DNA from: Thalassotalea agarivorans
GTDB lineage: Bacteria > Pseudomonadota > Gammaproteobacteria > Enterobacterales > Alteromonadaceae
Direction: 5' to 3'
Assembly: GCF_030295955.1 (NCBI RefSeq)
Contig: NZ_AP027363.1
Coordinates: 558,001-622,000, forward strand
DNA length: 64,000 nucleotides
A program made the position numbers and the translations under genes. Shown piece after piece: positions 1-9,318 of this stretch; position 1 is the first letter of the stretch; each line of letters begins with the position of its first letter. The notes below the pieces were generated by a model, which was not told the origin of the DNA, searched no databases, and saw only the letters and a program-made list of their open reading frames with translations.

Positions 1-661
1 TTTCTTCTCGTCCTAAATGGCCACCTTCACCTGCATGAGGATTGATACCACAAGCAAAAATACGAGGCTGCTCGATACCAAATTTTTGTTTAAGGTCGTC
101 ATGAAGAATCCGACTTACTTTGAGCAAACGTTCTTCAGTAATAGCGCGAGAAACATAGGCAAGAGGAATATGTGTGGTCACAAGCGCTACGCGCAATCCT
201 TCGGTGGCAAGCATCATCACGACATCACTTAGGTTTGCCTGCAACGCAAAAAACTCAGTGTGACCACTAAAGGCAATACCTGCTTGATTAATTAGACCTT
301 TATGTACAGGACCTGTAACAACTGCGTCAAATTCACCAGACATATTCTTTTCACTAGCCACGCGCAGTGTTTCAACAACATAGTTACCATTATTCGGATT
401 TAATTCACCGGCAACAACATCATCGTCTAATGGAATATCTAGCACTGTTATTTGGCCAGCTTGCTGTGGCGCAGGTGCTGCAGCTGCATCGTATTCTTCG
501 ATGGTAATATCTATATTCAGCAGCTTGGCGCGTTCTGCCATCATCGTTTTTGACGCAACAATGATGAGCTGTTCACTCCAACTTTGTTGTGCGATAGCAA
601 GGGCTAAATCGGGCCCTATGCCAGCCGGTTCACCTGGCGTTATAGCAATTTTTTTTGTCAT
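1..661 (-). CDS. pdxA: 4-hydroxythreonine-4-phosphate dehydrogenase, N-terminal part (cut by window edge)
   Basis: PdxA oxidises 4-hydroxythreonine-4-phosphate in cytoplasmic pyridoxal 5'-phosphate synthesis. The first 220 codons are present, about two thirds of the usual ~330; the frame is open through position 1. The start reads [20 protein letters not shown], the family signature, followed by VVTGPVHKG and GHTEFF, which carries a metal-binding His. The ATG at 661 lies 10 bases after the surA stop, in the standard lptD-surA-pdxA order, so it is probably co-transcribed with surA. The only abnormality is truncation by the window edge. Confidence 0.95.
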   Translation of the reverse strand, partial: MTKKIAITPGEPAGIGPDLALAIAQQSWSEQLIIVASKTMMAERAKLLNIDITIEEYDAAAAPAPQQAGQITVLDIPLDDDVVAGELNPNNGNYVVETLRVASEKNMSGEFDAVVTGPVHKGLINQAGIAFSGHTEFFALQANLSDVVMMLATEGLRVALVTTHIPLAYVSRAITEERLLKVSRILHDDLKQKFGIEQPRIFACGINPHAGEGGHLGREE

Positions 662-671
662 AACGGGTTAA

Positions 672-1970
672 TTATTCTTCCACATCATAAATTTCAATAT
701 AAGCTTCATCACGCGTTTCTTTTAACCAGCGTGCGCTTTCAATACCAAACTTACGATTGAAAATCATTTGATAAGCGCGGTTAGTATTCATTTGCGTGGT
801 AGCATCTATGTTGCGGCGGCCTGTAAGCTCTGCAATATGCCAACCAAATGAAGAACGAAACGGTTGTGATACTTCTCCAATTTGCAATTTTGCTAGGGCT
901 TCAGAAAATGCTGGATCATAGTTGCTCGGCTCTGCCCAACCTAGCTCACCACCTTTAACGCCTGTCGGGCCTTCAGAGTGTTCTTTTGCCATTTCACCAA
1001 AGGTTGCTTCACCTGATACGATTTTTTCGCGTATATCGATCAACGTTTGTTCTGCTTTGGCTTCGCTGAGAATAATCGAAGGTTTAATTAAAATATGGCG
1101 AGAATCTACTTCTTCAATTTCCGTGATTTGACGACCCCGGATGTCTAAGATTTTGATAATGCTATAACCCAAACCTGTACGGATTGGTCCAATAATTTCA
1201 CCTTTGTCTTTACCTTCTATTACTTCTGAAAACAAAGACGGAAGTTCAGTGATTGCCTTCCAGCCCATATCACCACCGTTTAGGGCATTAGCGTCACTTG
1301 ATGCTGTGATTGCTATTTTTGCGAAATCACTACCTTTGTTAAGTAGCTCAATTGTCTTGTCAGCACGCACTTTGGCATTGTTCATATCTTCTTGCGTCGC
1401 TTTTGCTGGGAACTCAATCAAAATATGACCTAAACGATATTCTTCACTATTGGCGCTTTGCTCTTTCATCGCCTCAATCAAGTTATCTACTTCTTGTGGG
1501 CTAATATAAATGCGACGTCTTACACTTGCGCGGCGAACCTCACCGGCAATAAGCTCGGTGCGCACACTTTCTCGGTAAGTTTCGTAATTTGCGCCGCTGT
1601 CGTTGATTGATACTTGCATTTGCTCAAGTGTCATACCTGATTCTCTTGCCATGTTAGTCAAGGTTTCATCAAGCTGTGCATCACTCACTTTAACACCCAT
1701 ACGCTCGCCTAATTGAGTCATTAGACTATCGTTAATGAGTTTATCAACAACCTGTGTTCTAAGAACACGATCAGAAGGCAATGCTTGGTTGTCTTTTTGG
1801 GCTTGTAGTTTAATGTTGTTGACTAGATCTTGTACTTCAGATTCTAGTACTACGCCTGAATTTACTATAGCGGCAACACGATCAATTTCTTCTAATTTCG
1901 CTTGTGCTAGAGACAATAGCGACACATATAGGGTGGTCGCTAGGGTAATAAGCTTTAGTGACTTTTTCAT
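672..1970 (-). CDS. surA: Periplasmic chaperone / peptidyl-prolyl isomerase SurA
   Basis: SurA escorts unfolded outer-membrane proteins, including LptD and porins, through the periplasm to the BAM complex. The 432-residue product has a signal peptide (about residues 1-24, ending LAQA). An N-terminal chaperone region follows (about 25-170), then two parvulin domains, the first with GHILIEFPAK and the second with SRHILIKPS and FGWHIAEL. Length matches the family. It starts 15 bases after the lptD stop, so the client and its chaperone share an operon. Confidence 0.97.
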   Translation of the reverse strand: MKKSLKLITLATTLYVSLLSLAQAKLEEIDRVAAIVNSGVVLESEVQDLVNNIKLQAQKDNQALPSDRVLRTQVVDKLINDSLMTQLGERMGVKVSDAQLDETLTNMARESGMTLEQMQVSINDSGANYETYRESVRTELIAGEVRRASVRRRIYISPQEVDNLIEAMKEQSANSEEYRLGHILIEFPAKATQEDMNNAKVRADKTIELLNKGSDFAKIAITASSDANALNGGDMGWKAITELPSLFSEVIEGKDKGEIIGPIRTGLGYSIIKILDIRGRQITEIEEVDSRHILIKPSIILSEAKAEQTLIDIREKIVSGEATFGEMAKEHSEGPTGVKGGELGWAEPSNYDPAFSEALAKLQIGEVSQPFRSSFGWHIAELTGRRNIDATTQMNTNRAYQMIFNRKFGIESARWLKETRDEAYIEIYDVEE

Positions 1971-1984
1971 AATAAATACTGCTG

Positions 1985-4240
1985 TTAATTGTTGAGGAAG
2001 TATGGGCGCTTGTAGCCAAAAATACTTTCATCAAACATTTCGGTAATATCTTGAGCTTTAATGTCAAACTGTATCATGAATCCGGTGTCAAATTCACCGG
2101 CATTTTGATCTACAGTTGTATTATCATCAAATTTAGCAATGATATGACGATGATAAGCAACACGAACAGACCAACAACAGCTGTCATATTGCAAACCCGC
2201 ATATCCTTCAATACTGCGTTTAAGCTGCAAATCGCGCGTATATCGCCCGACAAACGTCCAATCTTTCGTGATTGGGAAGCTGGTCAATAATGACGCTTGC
2301 TCCAGTACGTTTAGTGAGACATTGCGAGCATAGCGATGGTTCAATTGAATTATACTATTTTTGTTGAATCGATAGTCGACACTAAACTGACTTTTATTGG
2401 TTTCACCAAGTGCCGTGTCATATTGGATATCGCTTGAAAATTGCCAGTTTTCTCCAAGTCGCAAAAATAAATCACTAGCGATGGCAGATTCACTAACAGA
2501 AATCGGTTGGTTGCTGGTTGGGTCAACAAAAATATCATCAAGATAAACGATTTGACCTAAGCTTAAGTGGAACAGTTCTTGGTTACTTTGATCGAGAATT
2601 CGACTGGTAACACCCCAAGAAACCTGATTTGCTTCTGCTATTCTGTCTAAACCACTGTATCGAGTATCTCTAAATAGACCATTATAATCATCTTGTAATT
2701 GCGTAGTATCGTACAAGCCAATCGTACTTTGGTCTTCATAAGGAATGTATAAATACTGTACTTGCGGTTCTAATGTTTGCGTATAACCATCGCCAATCAA
2801 TGCCGTGCTTCGGTCAAAATTGACACCACTGTGTAGCCTTATTTTAGGCAGTGTTCTTGACACTGAAGACTCTAATTCTGGCAGCAAATCAATGTTAGTC
2901 TGGCGATAATTGGTTTGTAGTACTTTAAATTCTGAGTTTAAAAACCAAGCAGGGGTCACGTAAGGAAAGTTAAAGCCTGCTTCAATATGCACTCGCTCTG
3001 CTTCCGGCAGATTTAAGTTATTAGTGACAAATTGACTGGCTTCAGTGAACAATTCAAAGGTGCCAGGCATAAACCCTAACTCTTGATAAAAGTTAAAATC
3101 AATCTGCGGCAGTAACTTGTAGTTCGGCTCGTAGTTACCTAGAACTTGGAAATCTTGTGCGCGAATACCCATCGACCAGTTATCAGAAAAATAAGCTAAC
3201 TCACCAATTTGATACATGTACGGATCATTGTCGCTATATTGTTTACTGCCGATATCAACAAGGTAGTTGTCGTCACTAATGGTGGTTACGTCGACGTATG
3301 CGCGATAATTTTCGCCAAAGTTACCGGTATGTTGCCATCGGGCAAGGTAACGAGGGTCGTCATTTAAATACTTTTTGTCTTCATTCAAATATTCTAGGTC
3401 GACTTGTCCAACATGTTGTTCGAGTAGATATCTAAACTCTGTAATTAACCTAAGACCTCGTTTGGACATGTAATGCGGCGTAATGGTGGCGTCCATATTA
3501 GGTGCGATATTCCAGTAAAATGGCGCCTCAACTTCAATACCAGACAACGACGACGATTTAAACTTAGGGTAAAGTAGGCCGGTTTGACGATCGTCTGTTA
3601 TCGGAAATGAGTAATAGGGCAAGTACATGACTGGCACGCCCATTAAATTGAATTTAGCGTGATATGCTTTACCAAAGGTTTCGTCGGACGAAAGCTGGAT
3701 TTCCGATGCTTTTAATTCCCATACCGGCGTTTCACCATAACAGGTGGTAAATGAAGATTCATTTAAATTTAGCGTACCGCTTTGCGTGACGATAATTTGG
3801 TCGGCACCACCATGCCCTGCAATACCCGTTAACTGATAATTTGTGCCAAGCAGCTCTGTTTCTTCGCCGCCATTGCGCGCTGCGAGTTGCTCAGCAAAAA
3901 TATTTATGCCTTGATTTTGGTAATGAATGTTGCCGGTCGCGATAACTTCAGACTTGTCACGATCTATGGTCACTGCGTCCGCTTTGATGGTTTGATCTTT
4001 GGTATATAAATAAACGCCACCAGTGAATTCGCCAATCTTGCCAGATTGCATATTTTGGTTTTGCGCTTTGATACGATAAGACTTGCCACTTGGCAAGGTT
4101 TCGCCTTCTGCCAAATTAGGATATTGCGGCACAGGGCAAAACTTTACTATCGATTCAGAGTCGATAACTTCTTCGCCGAAAACGCTGTAGGGAAGCGACA
4201 TAGAGGTAAATAGCACCAGCGTTTTTATTGTTTTGGACAT
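1985..4240 (-). CDS. lptD: LPS-assembly outer-membrane protein LptD
   Basis: LptD is the outer-membrane barrel that, with the LptE plug, inserts LPS into the outer leaflet. The 751-residue product has a signal peptide (about 1-22, ending SVFG). An N-terminal OstA/LptA-like jellyroll follows (YRIKAQNQNMQSGKIGEF and on), then a long C-terminal barrel rich in aromatic strands. Cysteines occur near the N-terminus (FCPVPQ), in the jellyroll (TTCYGET) and as a CC pair near the C-terminus (DSCCWSV). That is the pattern of the paired disulfides needed for LptD maturation. It is first in the lptD-surA-pdxA operon and diverges from djlA across 273 bases. Confidence 0.96.
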   Translation of the reverse strand: MSKTIKTLVLFTSMSLPYSVFGEEVIDSESIVKFCPVPQYPNLAEGETLPSGKSYRIKAQNQNMQSGKIGEFTGGVYLYTKDQTIKADAVTIDRDKSEVIATGNIHYQNQGINIFAEQLAARNGGEETELLGTNYQLTGIAGHGGADQIIVTQSGTLNLNESSFTTCYGETPVWELKASEIQLSSDETFGKAYHAKFNLMGVPVMYLPYYSFPITDDRQTGLLYPKFKSSSLSGIEVEAPFYWNIAPNMDATITPHYMSKRGLRLITEFRYLLEQHVGQVDLEYLNEDKKYLNDDPRYLARWQHTGNFGENYRAYVDVTTISDDNYLVDIGSKQYSDNDPYMYQIGELAYFSDNWSMGIRAQDFQVLGNYEPNYKLLPQIDFNFYQELGFMPGTFELFTEASQFVTNNLNLPEAERVHIEAGFNFPYVTPAWFLNSEFKVLQTNYRQTNIDLLPELESSVSRTLPKIRLHSGVNFDRSTALIGDGYTQTLEPQVQYLYIPYEDQSTIGLYDTTQLQDDYNGLFRDTRYSGLDRIAEANQVSWGVTSRILDQSNQELFHLSLGQIVYLDDIFVDPTSNQPISVSESAIASDLFLRLGENWQFSSDIQYDTALGETNKSQFSVDYRFNKNSIIQLNHRYARNVSLNVLEQASLLTSFPITKDWTFVGRYTRDLQLKRSIEGYAGLQYDSCCWSVRVAYHRHIIAKFDDNTTVDQNAGEFDTGFMIQFDIKAQDITEMFDESIFGYKRPYFLNN

Positions 4241-4513
4241 TAATAACTCAATGTAAATTGGTTTCTGTTGTAACCCAACGGATTCTACCGCAACTATGGT
4301 ATATTAATTTGAATTTGGGCATATTTTGAGTATTTTATATCAAACTGCGCAAATAATTAACTGTTTAGCGCAGTTTAAACAGATAAAATACAACACCTTG
4401 AGTGGTTAAAAAGTGTAAATAATCATCTACGCTCAGCTAATCACTTGAAATTTGAGAATGTAAGCCGCATTTACCCCTCATTCGCGGCAAAACAAATGCT
4501 ACATGGGAATTAA

Positions 4514-5320
4514 ATGCAAATTGCAGGAAAAGTATTAGGTTTCTTTTTTGGGTTATTGATCAGTAAAGGTAATATTTTTGTTGGTTTTATTGGCGCATGG
4601 ATTGGTCATCGTTTTGACAAAGGACTTGGCCTCGACTTTAACAACCTTTACAGCGAACAAGAAAAAGTTAGACAACAAATATTCTTTTATACTGCATTCG
4701 CTACCATGGGGTATATCGCCAAAGCTAATGGACGCGTCAGTGAACGTGAAATAGCGTTTGCGAGTGCGTACATGGATAGGCTTCACTTAAATGCCGATCA
4801 ACGACGTGAAGCCCAGGACGCCTTTCGCGAGGGAAAAATGCCGGGATTTCCACTACGTGAAAAGCTCGCAGAGCTTAAGCGAACTGTCGGAAACAGACAT
4901 GATTTACTGCTGCTGTTTATGGAAATTCAAATTCAAGTGGCCTTTGCAGATGGCGACCTTGATACTAGTGAACGTCAAGCATTGCATAGTATCGCTGGGC
5001 AACTTGGATTTTCGTCTCATGAACTAGATCGTCTGCTTGAAATGATTATTGCAGGCGCTAAGTTTCACCAGCAAGGGGGTGCTAAAGGCGCGCAAGCGAG
5101 CTCACCCAACCAAATCGAAAACGCTTATAAGCTACTCGGTGTAACGCGTGGCAGTGACGAAAAATCAATTAAACGTGCCTATCGGAAATTGATGTCGCAA
5201 CATCATCCAGACAAGCTGATAGCCAAAGGGCTACCGGAAGAAATGATCGAAGTTGCGAAGCAAAAAACACAAGATATTCAAGCTGCTTACGAATTAGTTA
5301 GCGCTGATCTAAAACGGTAA
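4514..5320 (+). CDS. djlA: Membrane-anchored DnaJ-like co-chaperone DjlA
   Basis: DjlA is an inner-membrane J-protein that stimulates DnaK. The 268-residue product starts with a single glycine-rich membrane segment (GKVLGFFFGLLIS to GFIGAWIGH). A TerB-like helical domain follows (about 50-185), then a C-terminal J domain (about 200-268) with YKLLGV, the HPD tripeptide in SQHHPDKLI and QAAYELV. It is divergent from lptD, its usual neighbour in gammaproteobacteria. Its 3' end overlaps the 3' end of rluA by 12 bases, so the two genes converge with no terminator between them. Confidence 0.95.
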   Translation: MQIAGKVLGFFFGLLISKGNIFVGFIGAWIGHRFDKGLGLDFNNLYSEQEKVRQQIFFYTAFATMGYIAKANGRVSEREIAFASAYMDRLHLNADQRREAQDAFREGKMPGFPLREKLAELKRTVGNRHDLLLLFMEIQIQVAFADGDLDTSERQALHSIAGQLGFSSHELDRLLEMIIAGAKFHQQGGAKGAQASSPNQIENAYKLLGVTRGSDEKSIKRAYRKLMSQHHPDKLIAKGLPEEMIEVAKQKTQDIQAAYELVSADLKR

Positions 5321-6007
5321 ATCTGCCTCAAACGTCAACCATTCATTGGATGTGGGTTGATACAAGCACAAGCTTTTAGCATGCAATTGTAGTCTGTCGG
5401 AAAGTTGTTTTGCTTGTGGACAGGCGTAAAGCCGGTCACCAATAATCACGTGTCCGAGCTCGAGCATATGTACTCGCAGTTGGTGTGAGCGGCCGGTAAT
5501 AGGTTTGAGCTTTACTAAGGTTGTTGGCGACGTCAAATGCGTTTCTTTTGTTAACACCTGATACTGCGTTTTGGCCTTTTTACCACGTTCATGGTCTACC
5601 ATTTGCTTCGGCCTATTGGGCCAATCGCATATTAATGGCAAATCAACCTCGCCTTGTTCATTGTTAAGGTGACCAAAAACGCGCGCAATGTAGTACTTTT
5701 CTGTAATACGCTTTTCAAACTGCCGGCTAATAGCGACATGTGCCGCTTTGTTAAGTGCCATTACAATAATGCCAGAGGTTGCCATATCAAGCCGATGAAC
5801 AATAGTCGCGCTAGGCAATACGCGCTTTACTCTGTTTTCTAAACAATCTTGGTGCTCAGGTAACCTTCCTGGCACCGAAAGCAGGCCTGAAGGCTTGTTT
5901 AGCACCACCATATCTTGATCGCGATAGATGATATCGAGATACGGGGATTGTGGTGGTTGATAAACAAAATCTGGATTTGCTGGCACAATGCTACTCAGTG
6001 ACGACAA
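5309..6007 (-). CDS. rluA: Dual-specificity tRNA/23S rRNA pseudouridine synthase RluA
   Basis: RluA makes pseudouridine at tRNA position 32 and 23S rRNA position 746. The 232 residues contain NKPSGLLSVPGR and the catalytic motif HRLDMATSGI, whose Asp is the nucleophile. LPLICDWPNRPKQ and KPITGRSHQLRVHM are also characteristic of RluA rather than of other Rlu enzymes. The start codon lies inside the 3' end of rapA (17-base overlap), so translation is probably coupled. This rapA-rluA order is usual in the group. Confidence 0.95.
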   Translation of the reverse strand: MSSLSSIVPANPDFVYQPPQSPYLDIIYRDQDMVVLNKPSGLLSVPGRLPEHQDCLENRVKRVLPSATIVHRLDMATSGIIVMALNKAAHVAISRQFEKRITEKYYIARVFGHLNNEQGEVDLPLICDWPNRPKQMVDHERGKKAKTQYQVLTKETHLTSPTTLVKLKPITGRSHQLRVHMLELGHVIIGDRLYACPQAKQLSDRLQLHAKSLCLYQPTSNEWLTFEADLPF

Positions 6008-8891
6008 TCAATCGAATGGCTTCAAAGTTTAACTGACTTTTAGCTATATAGTGAACCAATGACGCTTGTTTTTGTTCTATAAAATCAATTTCTTCTTGTC
6101 TTACACTAGGATTGATTTCCGCTAAGGCTTTTAATCGCGATACTTCCTGAGACAATGCTTCTTCCATTGCCTGTTGAGCCGTTGCTTTTATCTCACCTGT
6201 CATTGCTTCAGCATGTGCCTCAGCTTTGGTCACTAATGGTATAACCGCGGCTTTTAACGCTTTAACTAACTGCAACGCTACTTGTTTTTTGACTGGTGTC
6301 AGCTGCTTATCAAGTACCGATTCAGGTACCTTATCTGCTAAATTATTGCCGCTTTTATCCACCAACACGCGAATAGGTGTTGTTGGTAAATATCTGCCAA
6401 GTTGCAATGCAGCAGGCGCTGTTGCCCCTAAGGTAAATATACATTCGATAAAAAAGGTGCCCGCTGGAAGCGCTGGGTTTTTAAGTAGACCTATTGAGGC
6501 ATTTCCTACGTCATCACTTAACACGAGATCCATTGCGCCTGTGACCATTGGGTGGTCCCAAGTTAGCAATTGATAGTCTTCACATGCTAGTGCAGTGTCT
6601 CGGCTAAAGGTGACTGTAGTGCCATCTTCAGGCAAACAAGGAAACTGTGCCGACAACATATGTTCTGTTGGTTGCAGCGCGATGGCATTGTCAGATTTGT
6701 CATCTTGACCAACACCAAAGACATCAAATACTTGGAACATGAAAGTTGGCAGGGCAGTATCGTTGTCTATCGTAGCTATTTCTTCAACCAATGCTTGTGC
6801 TTTGCCTCGGCCAGAAGAATTTAATTCCAACAGTTTATCTCTGCCTGATTCAAGATCTTTTTTAATGGTTAAATGATACTGATGGCATTGCTCAATAAAG
6901 CTTTGAGCGGCTTGACCATCAAAATCTTGGTTGACGACTAATTCCGTAAACTGTTTATGATACTTTTCATAAACGGTCCTGCCAGTGATACATGTATGCT
7001 CAAACGCTTGCAACGATTGTTGGTACCAATTAAATAAAAGCGCCTGACTGCTGTGTTCAAAGTAAGGCACATGGATATTGATGGTTTGCTTTTGCCCGAT
7101 ACGATCTAAACGGCCAATACGTTGTTCCAACAAATCAGGGTTTGTAGGTAAGTCAAACAGCACCATGTGATGCGCAAACTGGAAATTTCGTCCTTCACTA
7201 CCTATTTCAGAGCACAGCAATACTTGGGCACTGTCTTCTTCTTGCGCAAAATAAGCCGCTGCTTTGTCACGTTCAAAAATACTTAAACCTTCATGAAAAA
7301 CAGCACTTCTAATACCTTCTTTAACGCGCAATGCTTCTTCTAATGCGATTGCGGTTTGTGCGTGCGCGCAGATAACTAGCAGCTTTTCTTTATCTAATTG
7401 CTGCAGTAACTCGATGAGATAGTTAACGCGCGGGTCTATTTTGGTCCAGTCTGCATTGGCACTTTCAAGATCGTACAGGCTCTCAGGCGTATGTAGCAAT
7501 CCAAAACGTTTGCTTGCAACAAATTCGTCCTGTGCTTTGTCTGCAAACAAGTTATTGATCGACTCTTGATACTGTTCTGGCATCGCTAATGAGGTTGCAT
7601 GTAAAAGGCGTTTTGGAAAGCCTTTGATGGTGTTTCTGCTGTTACGAAACAGTATACGGCCGGTACCATGCCTATCTAACAATTGATCTAAAATTTTGTT
7701 TTGTGCATCGAGTTGCGTTGCTTCATCAGCTATTAATGAGGCTGCGTAAAGCTCACAGTCCTTAGCTGATAACAAGTTGGTTAATAAGTTTGATTGCGCT
7801 TCATTTAGCGATTGTCGAGCCAACACCGCATTGGCAACTGCCGCAACTTCAGCGTAATGGCTCTCTTCTTCTACAAAGGTTGGGTAGTCATAAAAACGAT
7901 CAGGGTCAAGTAACTTAAGTCGAGCAAAGTGACCTTGGTGACCTAACTGATCTGGTGTAGCTGTAAGCAATAAAACCCCAGGAATTGTCTGCGCTAATTG
8001 CTCAATACACAAATATTCGATGCTTGCCGCTTCTGGTTGCCAAGCAAGATGATGCGCCTCATCAACCACCATTAAATCCCACTGTTCGGCAATAATGGAT
8101 TCATACCACTGGGCGTTGTTAGCGATGAAGTCTAAATTAACCAGTACGAGTTGTTCTTCGCTGAATGGATTTTCTTGATCGCTCTCTTGGCAACGAGACT
8201 CATCAAAAATACTAAATGCAAGATTGAATCTACGCAGCATTTCAACGAGCCATTGGTGCGTTAACGAGTCTGGTACTATGACCAAAACACGTTGGGCTCG
8301 GCCAGTGACAAGTTGTTGATGAATGATCAAACCCGCTTCAATGGTTTTACCTAAGCCAACCTCATCTGCAAGCAAAACGCGAGGCGCAAATCGGCTACCA
8401 ACTTCGTCGGCGATATAGAGTTGATGCGGTATTAAACTAACACGCCCACCGGATAATCCTGTTAGGTGAGATTTTTGCTGCTGATATTGGTGTGCAAGGC
8501 TAGCTTTGCGCAGGCGAAACCAATCGAGTCGATCGACTTGACCATTAAGCAATCTATCTTGTGGCTTGTTAAATTTAATGAAGTGATCAATCATCACTTC
8601 TTTTAAAGCAACGTGTTCTTGTGTATCGACACGCTTTCCTTCATAGGTAAAGACACCGTTACTTTCGATGACTTGCTCCACACGTAACAACCAACCTTCA
8701 TGGCTCGGTACAAGATCATCTTTTGCGAAAACAACGCGGGTTAATGGTGCTTCTTTAATGGCATACTGTCGCATGTCGCCAGTGGCTGTGAATACAATAG
8801 AAACAAAACGGCCTTCTACCGCCGTAACAGTACCTAATCCTTGATCAGATTCGCTGTCACTTATCCACCTTTGCCCGACTTGAAACGCCAT
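5991..8891 (-). CDS. rapA: RNA polymerase-recycling SWI2/SNF2 ATPase RapA
   Basis: RapA binds core RNA polymerase and uses ATP hydrolysis to recycle it. I chose the ATG at 8891 because the product then begins MAFQVGQRWISDSESDQG, colinear with known RapA, and a GGAG lies about 9 bases upstream; a farther ATG at 8906 would add five non-conserved residues. The product is 966 residues, the family length. It carries Walker A LADEVGLGKT (about 177), the DEAH box VVDEAHH (about 274) and helicase C motifs ending RIGRLDRIGQ. It heads the rapA-rluA pair. Confidence 0.96.
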   Translation of the reverse strand: MAFQVGQRWISDSESDQGLGTVTAVEGRFVSIVFTATGDMRQYAIKEAPLTRVVFAKDDLVPSHEGWLLRVEQVIESNGVFTYEGKRVDTQEHVALKEVMIDHFIKFNKPQDRLLNGQVDRLDWFRLRKASLAHQYQQQKSHLTGLSGGRVSLIPHQLYIADEVGSRFAPRVLLADEVGLGKTIEAGLIIHQQLVTGRAQRVLVIVPDSLTHQWLVEMLRRFNLAFSIFDESRCQESDQENPFSEEQLVLVNLDFIANNAQWYESIIAEQWDLMVVDEAHHLAWQPEAASIEYLCIEQLAQTIPGVLLLTATPDQLGHQGHFARLKLLDPDRFYDYPTFVEEESHYAEVAAVANAVLARQSLNEAQSNLLTNLLSAKDCELYAASLIADEATQLDAQNKILDQLLDRHGTGRILFRNSRNTIKGFPKRLLHATSLAMPEQYQESINNLFADKAQDEFVASKRFGLLHTPESLYDLESANADWTKIDPRVNYLIELLQQLDKEKLLVICAHAQTAIALEEALRVKEGIRSAVFHEGLSIFERDKAAAYFAQEEDSAQVLLCSEIGSEGRNFQFAHHMVLFDLPTNPDLLEQRIGRLDRIGQKQTINIHVPYFEHSSQALLFNWYQQSLQAFEHTCITGRTVYEKYHKQFTELVVNQDFDGQAAQSFIEQCHQYHLTIKKDLESGRDKLLELNSSGRGKAQALVEEIATIDNDTALPTFMFQVFDVFGVGQDDKSDNAIALQPTEHMLSAQFPCLPEDGTTVTFSRDTALACEDYQLLTWDHPMVTGAMDLVLSDDVGNASIGLLKNPALPAGTFFIECIFTLGATAPAALQLGRYLPTTPIRVLVDKSGNNLADKVPESVLDKQLTPVKKQVALQLVKALKAAVIPLVTKAEAHAEAMTGEIKATAQQAMEEALSQEVSRLKALAEINPSVRQEEIDFIEQKQASLVHYIAKSQLNFEAIRLIVVTE

Positions 8892-8934
8892 TAATATACT
8901 CCGCATCTAAAAAAAGCGCGCTATGATACTCCTT

Positions 8935-8963
8935 ATTATAGTTAAGCTCAATCGACATGGAGA
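8935..8963 (-). promoter_or_regulatory. Candidate sigma-70 promoter of rapA-rluA
   Basis: On the minus strand a perfect TATAAT (8935-8940) lies about 44 bases upstream of the rapA ATG. The -35 position, 17 bases away, reads TCTCCA and is poor. The -10 box is seen directly; promoter function is inferred. Confidence 0.4.
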
Positions 8964-9182
8964 TTTAGTTTTCTTTGGCGCTTGTAGTCGCTATCTAAGC
9001 GCATGAAATCGACACTTATTGTGATAGTAACCTGTATTTTTTTACACATTAAATTCATTCCTTTAACCCAATTAAAAATGCATAAAATCAGGCGCTTAAA
9101 AAATCATCTTTGATGTAGTTTTTGTCACTACAAGATAAATTAAAAAAAGTCACTTGCTAGTTCTGTCGCATAATGTCAAAGT

Positions 9183-9312
9183 GGAGGTGAGAGAAAAATA
9201 ATAATGATCATCAAAGGAGAATTATTTGTTCACTCAGTTTTAATTCGCGCAGGTACCTCTAGCCTGCAACCGCCGGTTACTGTACCTGTTAAGTAATGAC
9301 TTCTTAAGGAGT
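9183..9312 (+). promoter_or_regulatory. Structured 5' leader of the PIN-PhoH gene
   Basis: The 412-base gap between rapA and the PhoH gene is AT-rich in its first 270 bases, where I see no gene. Its last ~130 bases are structured. CAGGTAC (9250-9256) pairs with GTACCTG (9282-9288), enclosing a smaller AACCG-C-CGGTT hairpin. Next to the start codon ACTTC (9299-9303), loop TTAA, pairs with GGAGT (9308-9312), so the Shine-Dalgarno GGAG lies in a small stem. A short open frame with its own GGAGGTGAG precedes this. The pairings are visible; regulation is inferred. Confidence 0.4.
9204..9296 (+). CDS. Possible 30-codon leader peptide upstream of the PhoH gene
   Basis: The frame opens with ATG, preceded by GGAGGTGAG (9183-9191, a slightly long 12-base spacing), and closes with TAA 22 bases before the PhoH ATG. 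The product would be MIIKGELFVHSVLIRAGTSS plus ten more residues and has no family I recognise. Its second half lies in the larger leader hairpin, so translating it would disturb that structure. It could be a chance frame. Confidence 0.22.
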   Translation: MIIKGELFVHSVLIRAGTSSLQPPVTVPVK

Positions 9313-9318
9313 GCGTCT

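Noticed and set aside
17-232. Plus-strand open frame at the left edge
   Set aside because: It is antisense to pdxA, whose protein sequence is clearly conserved through this region.
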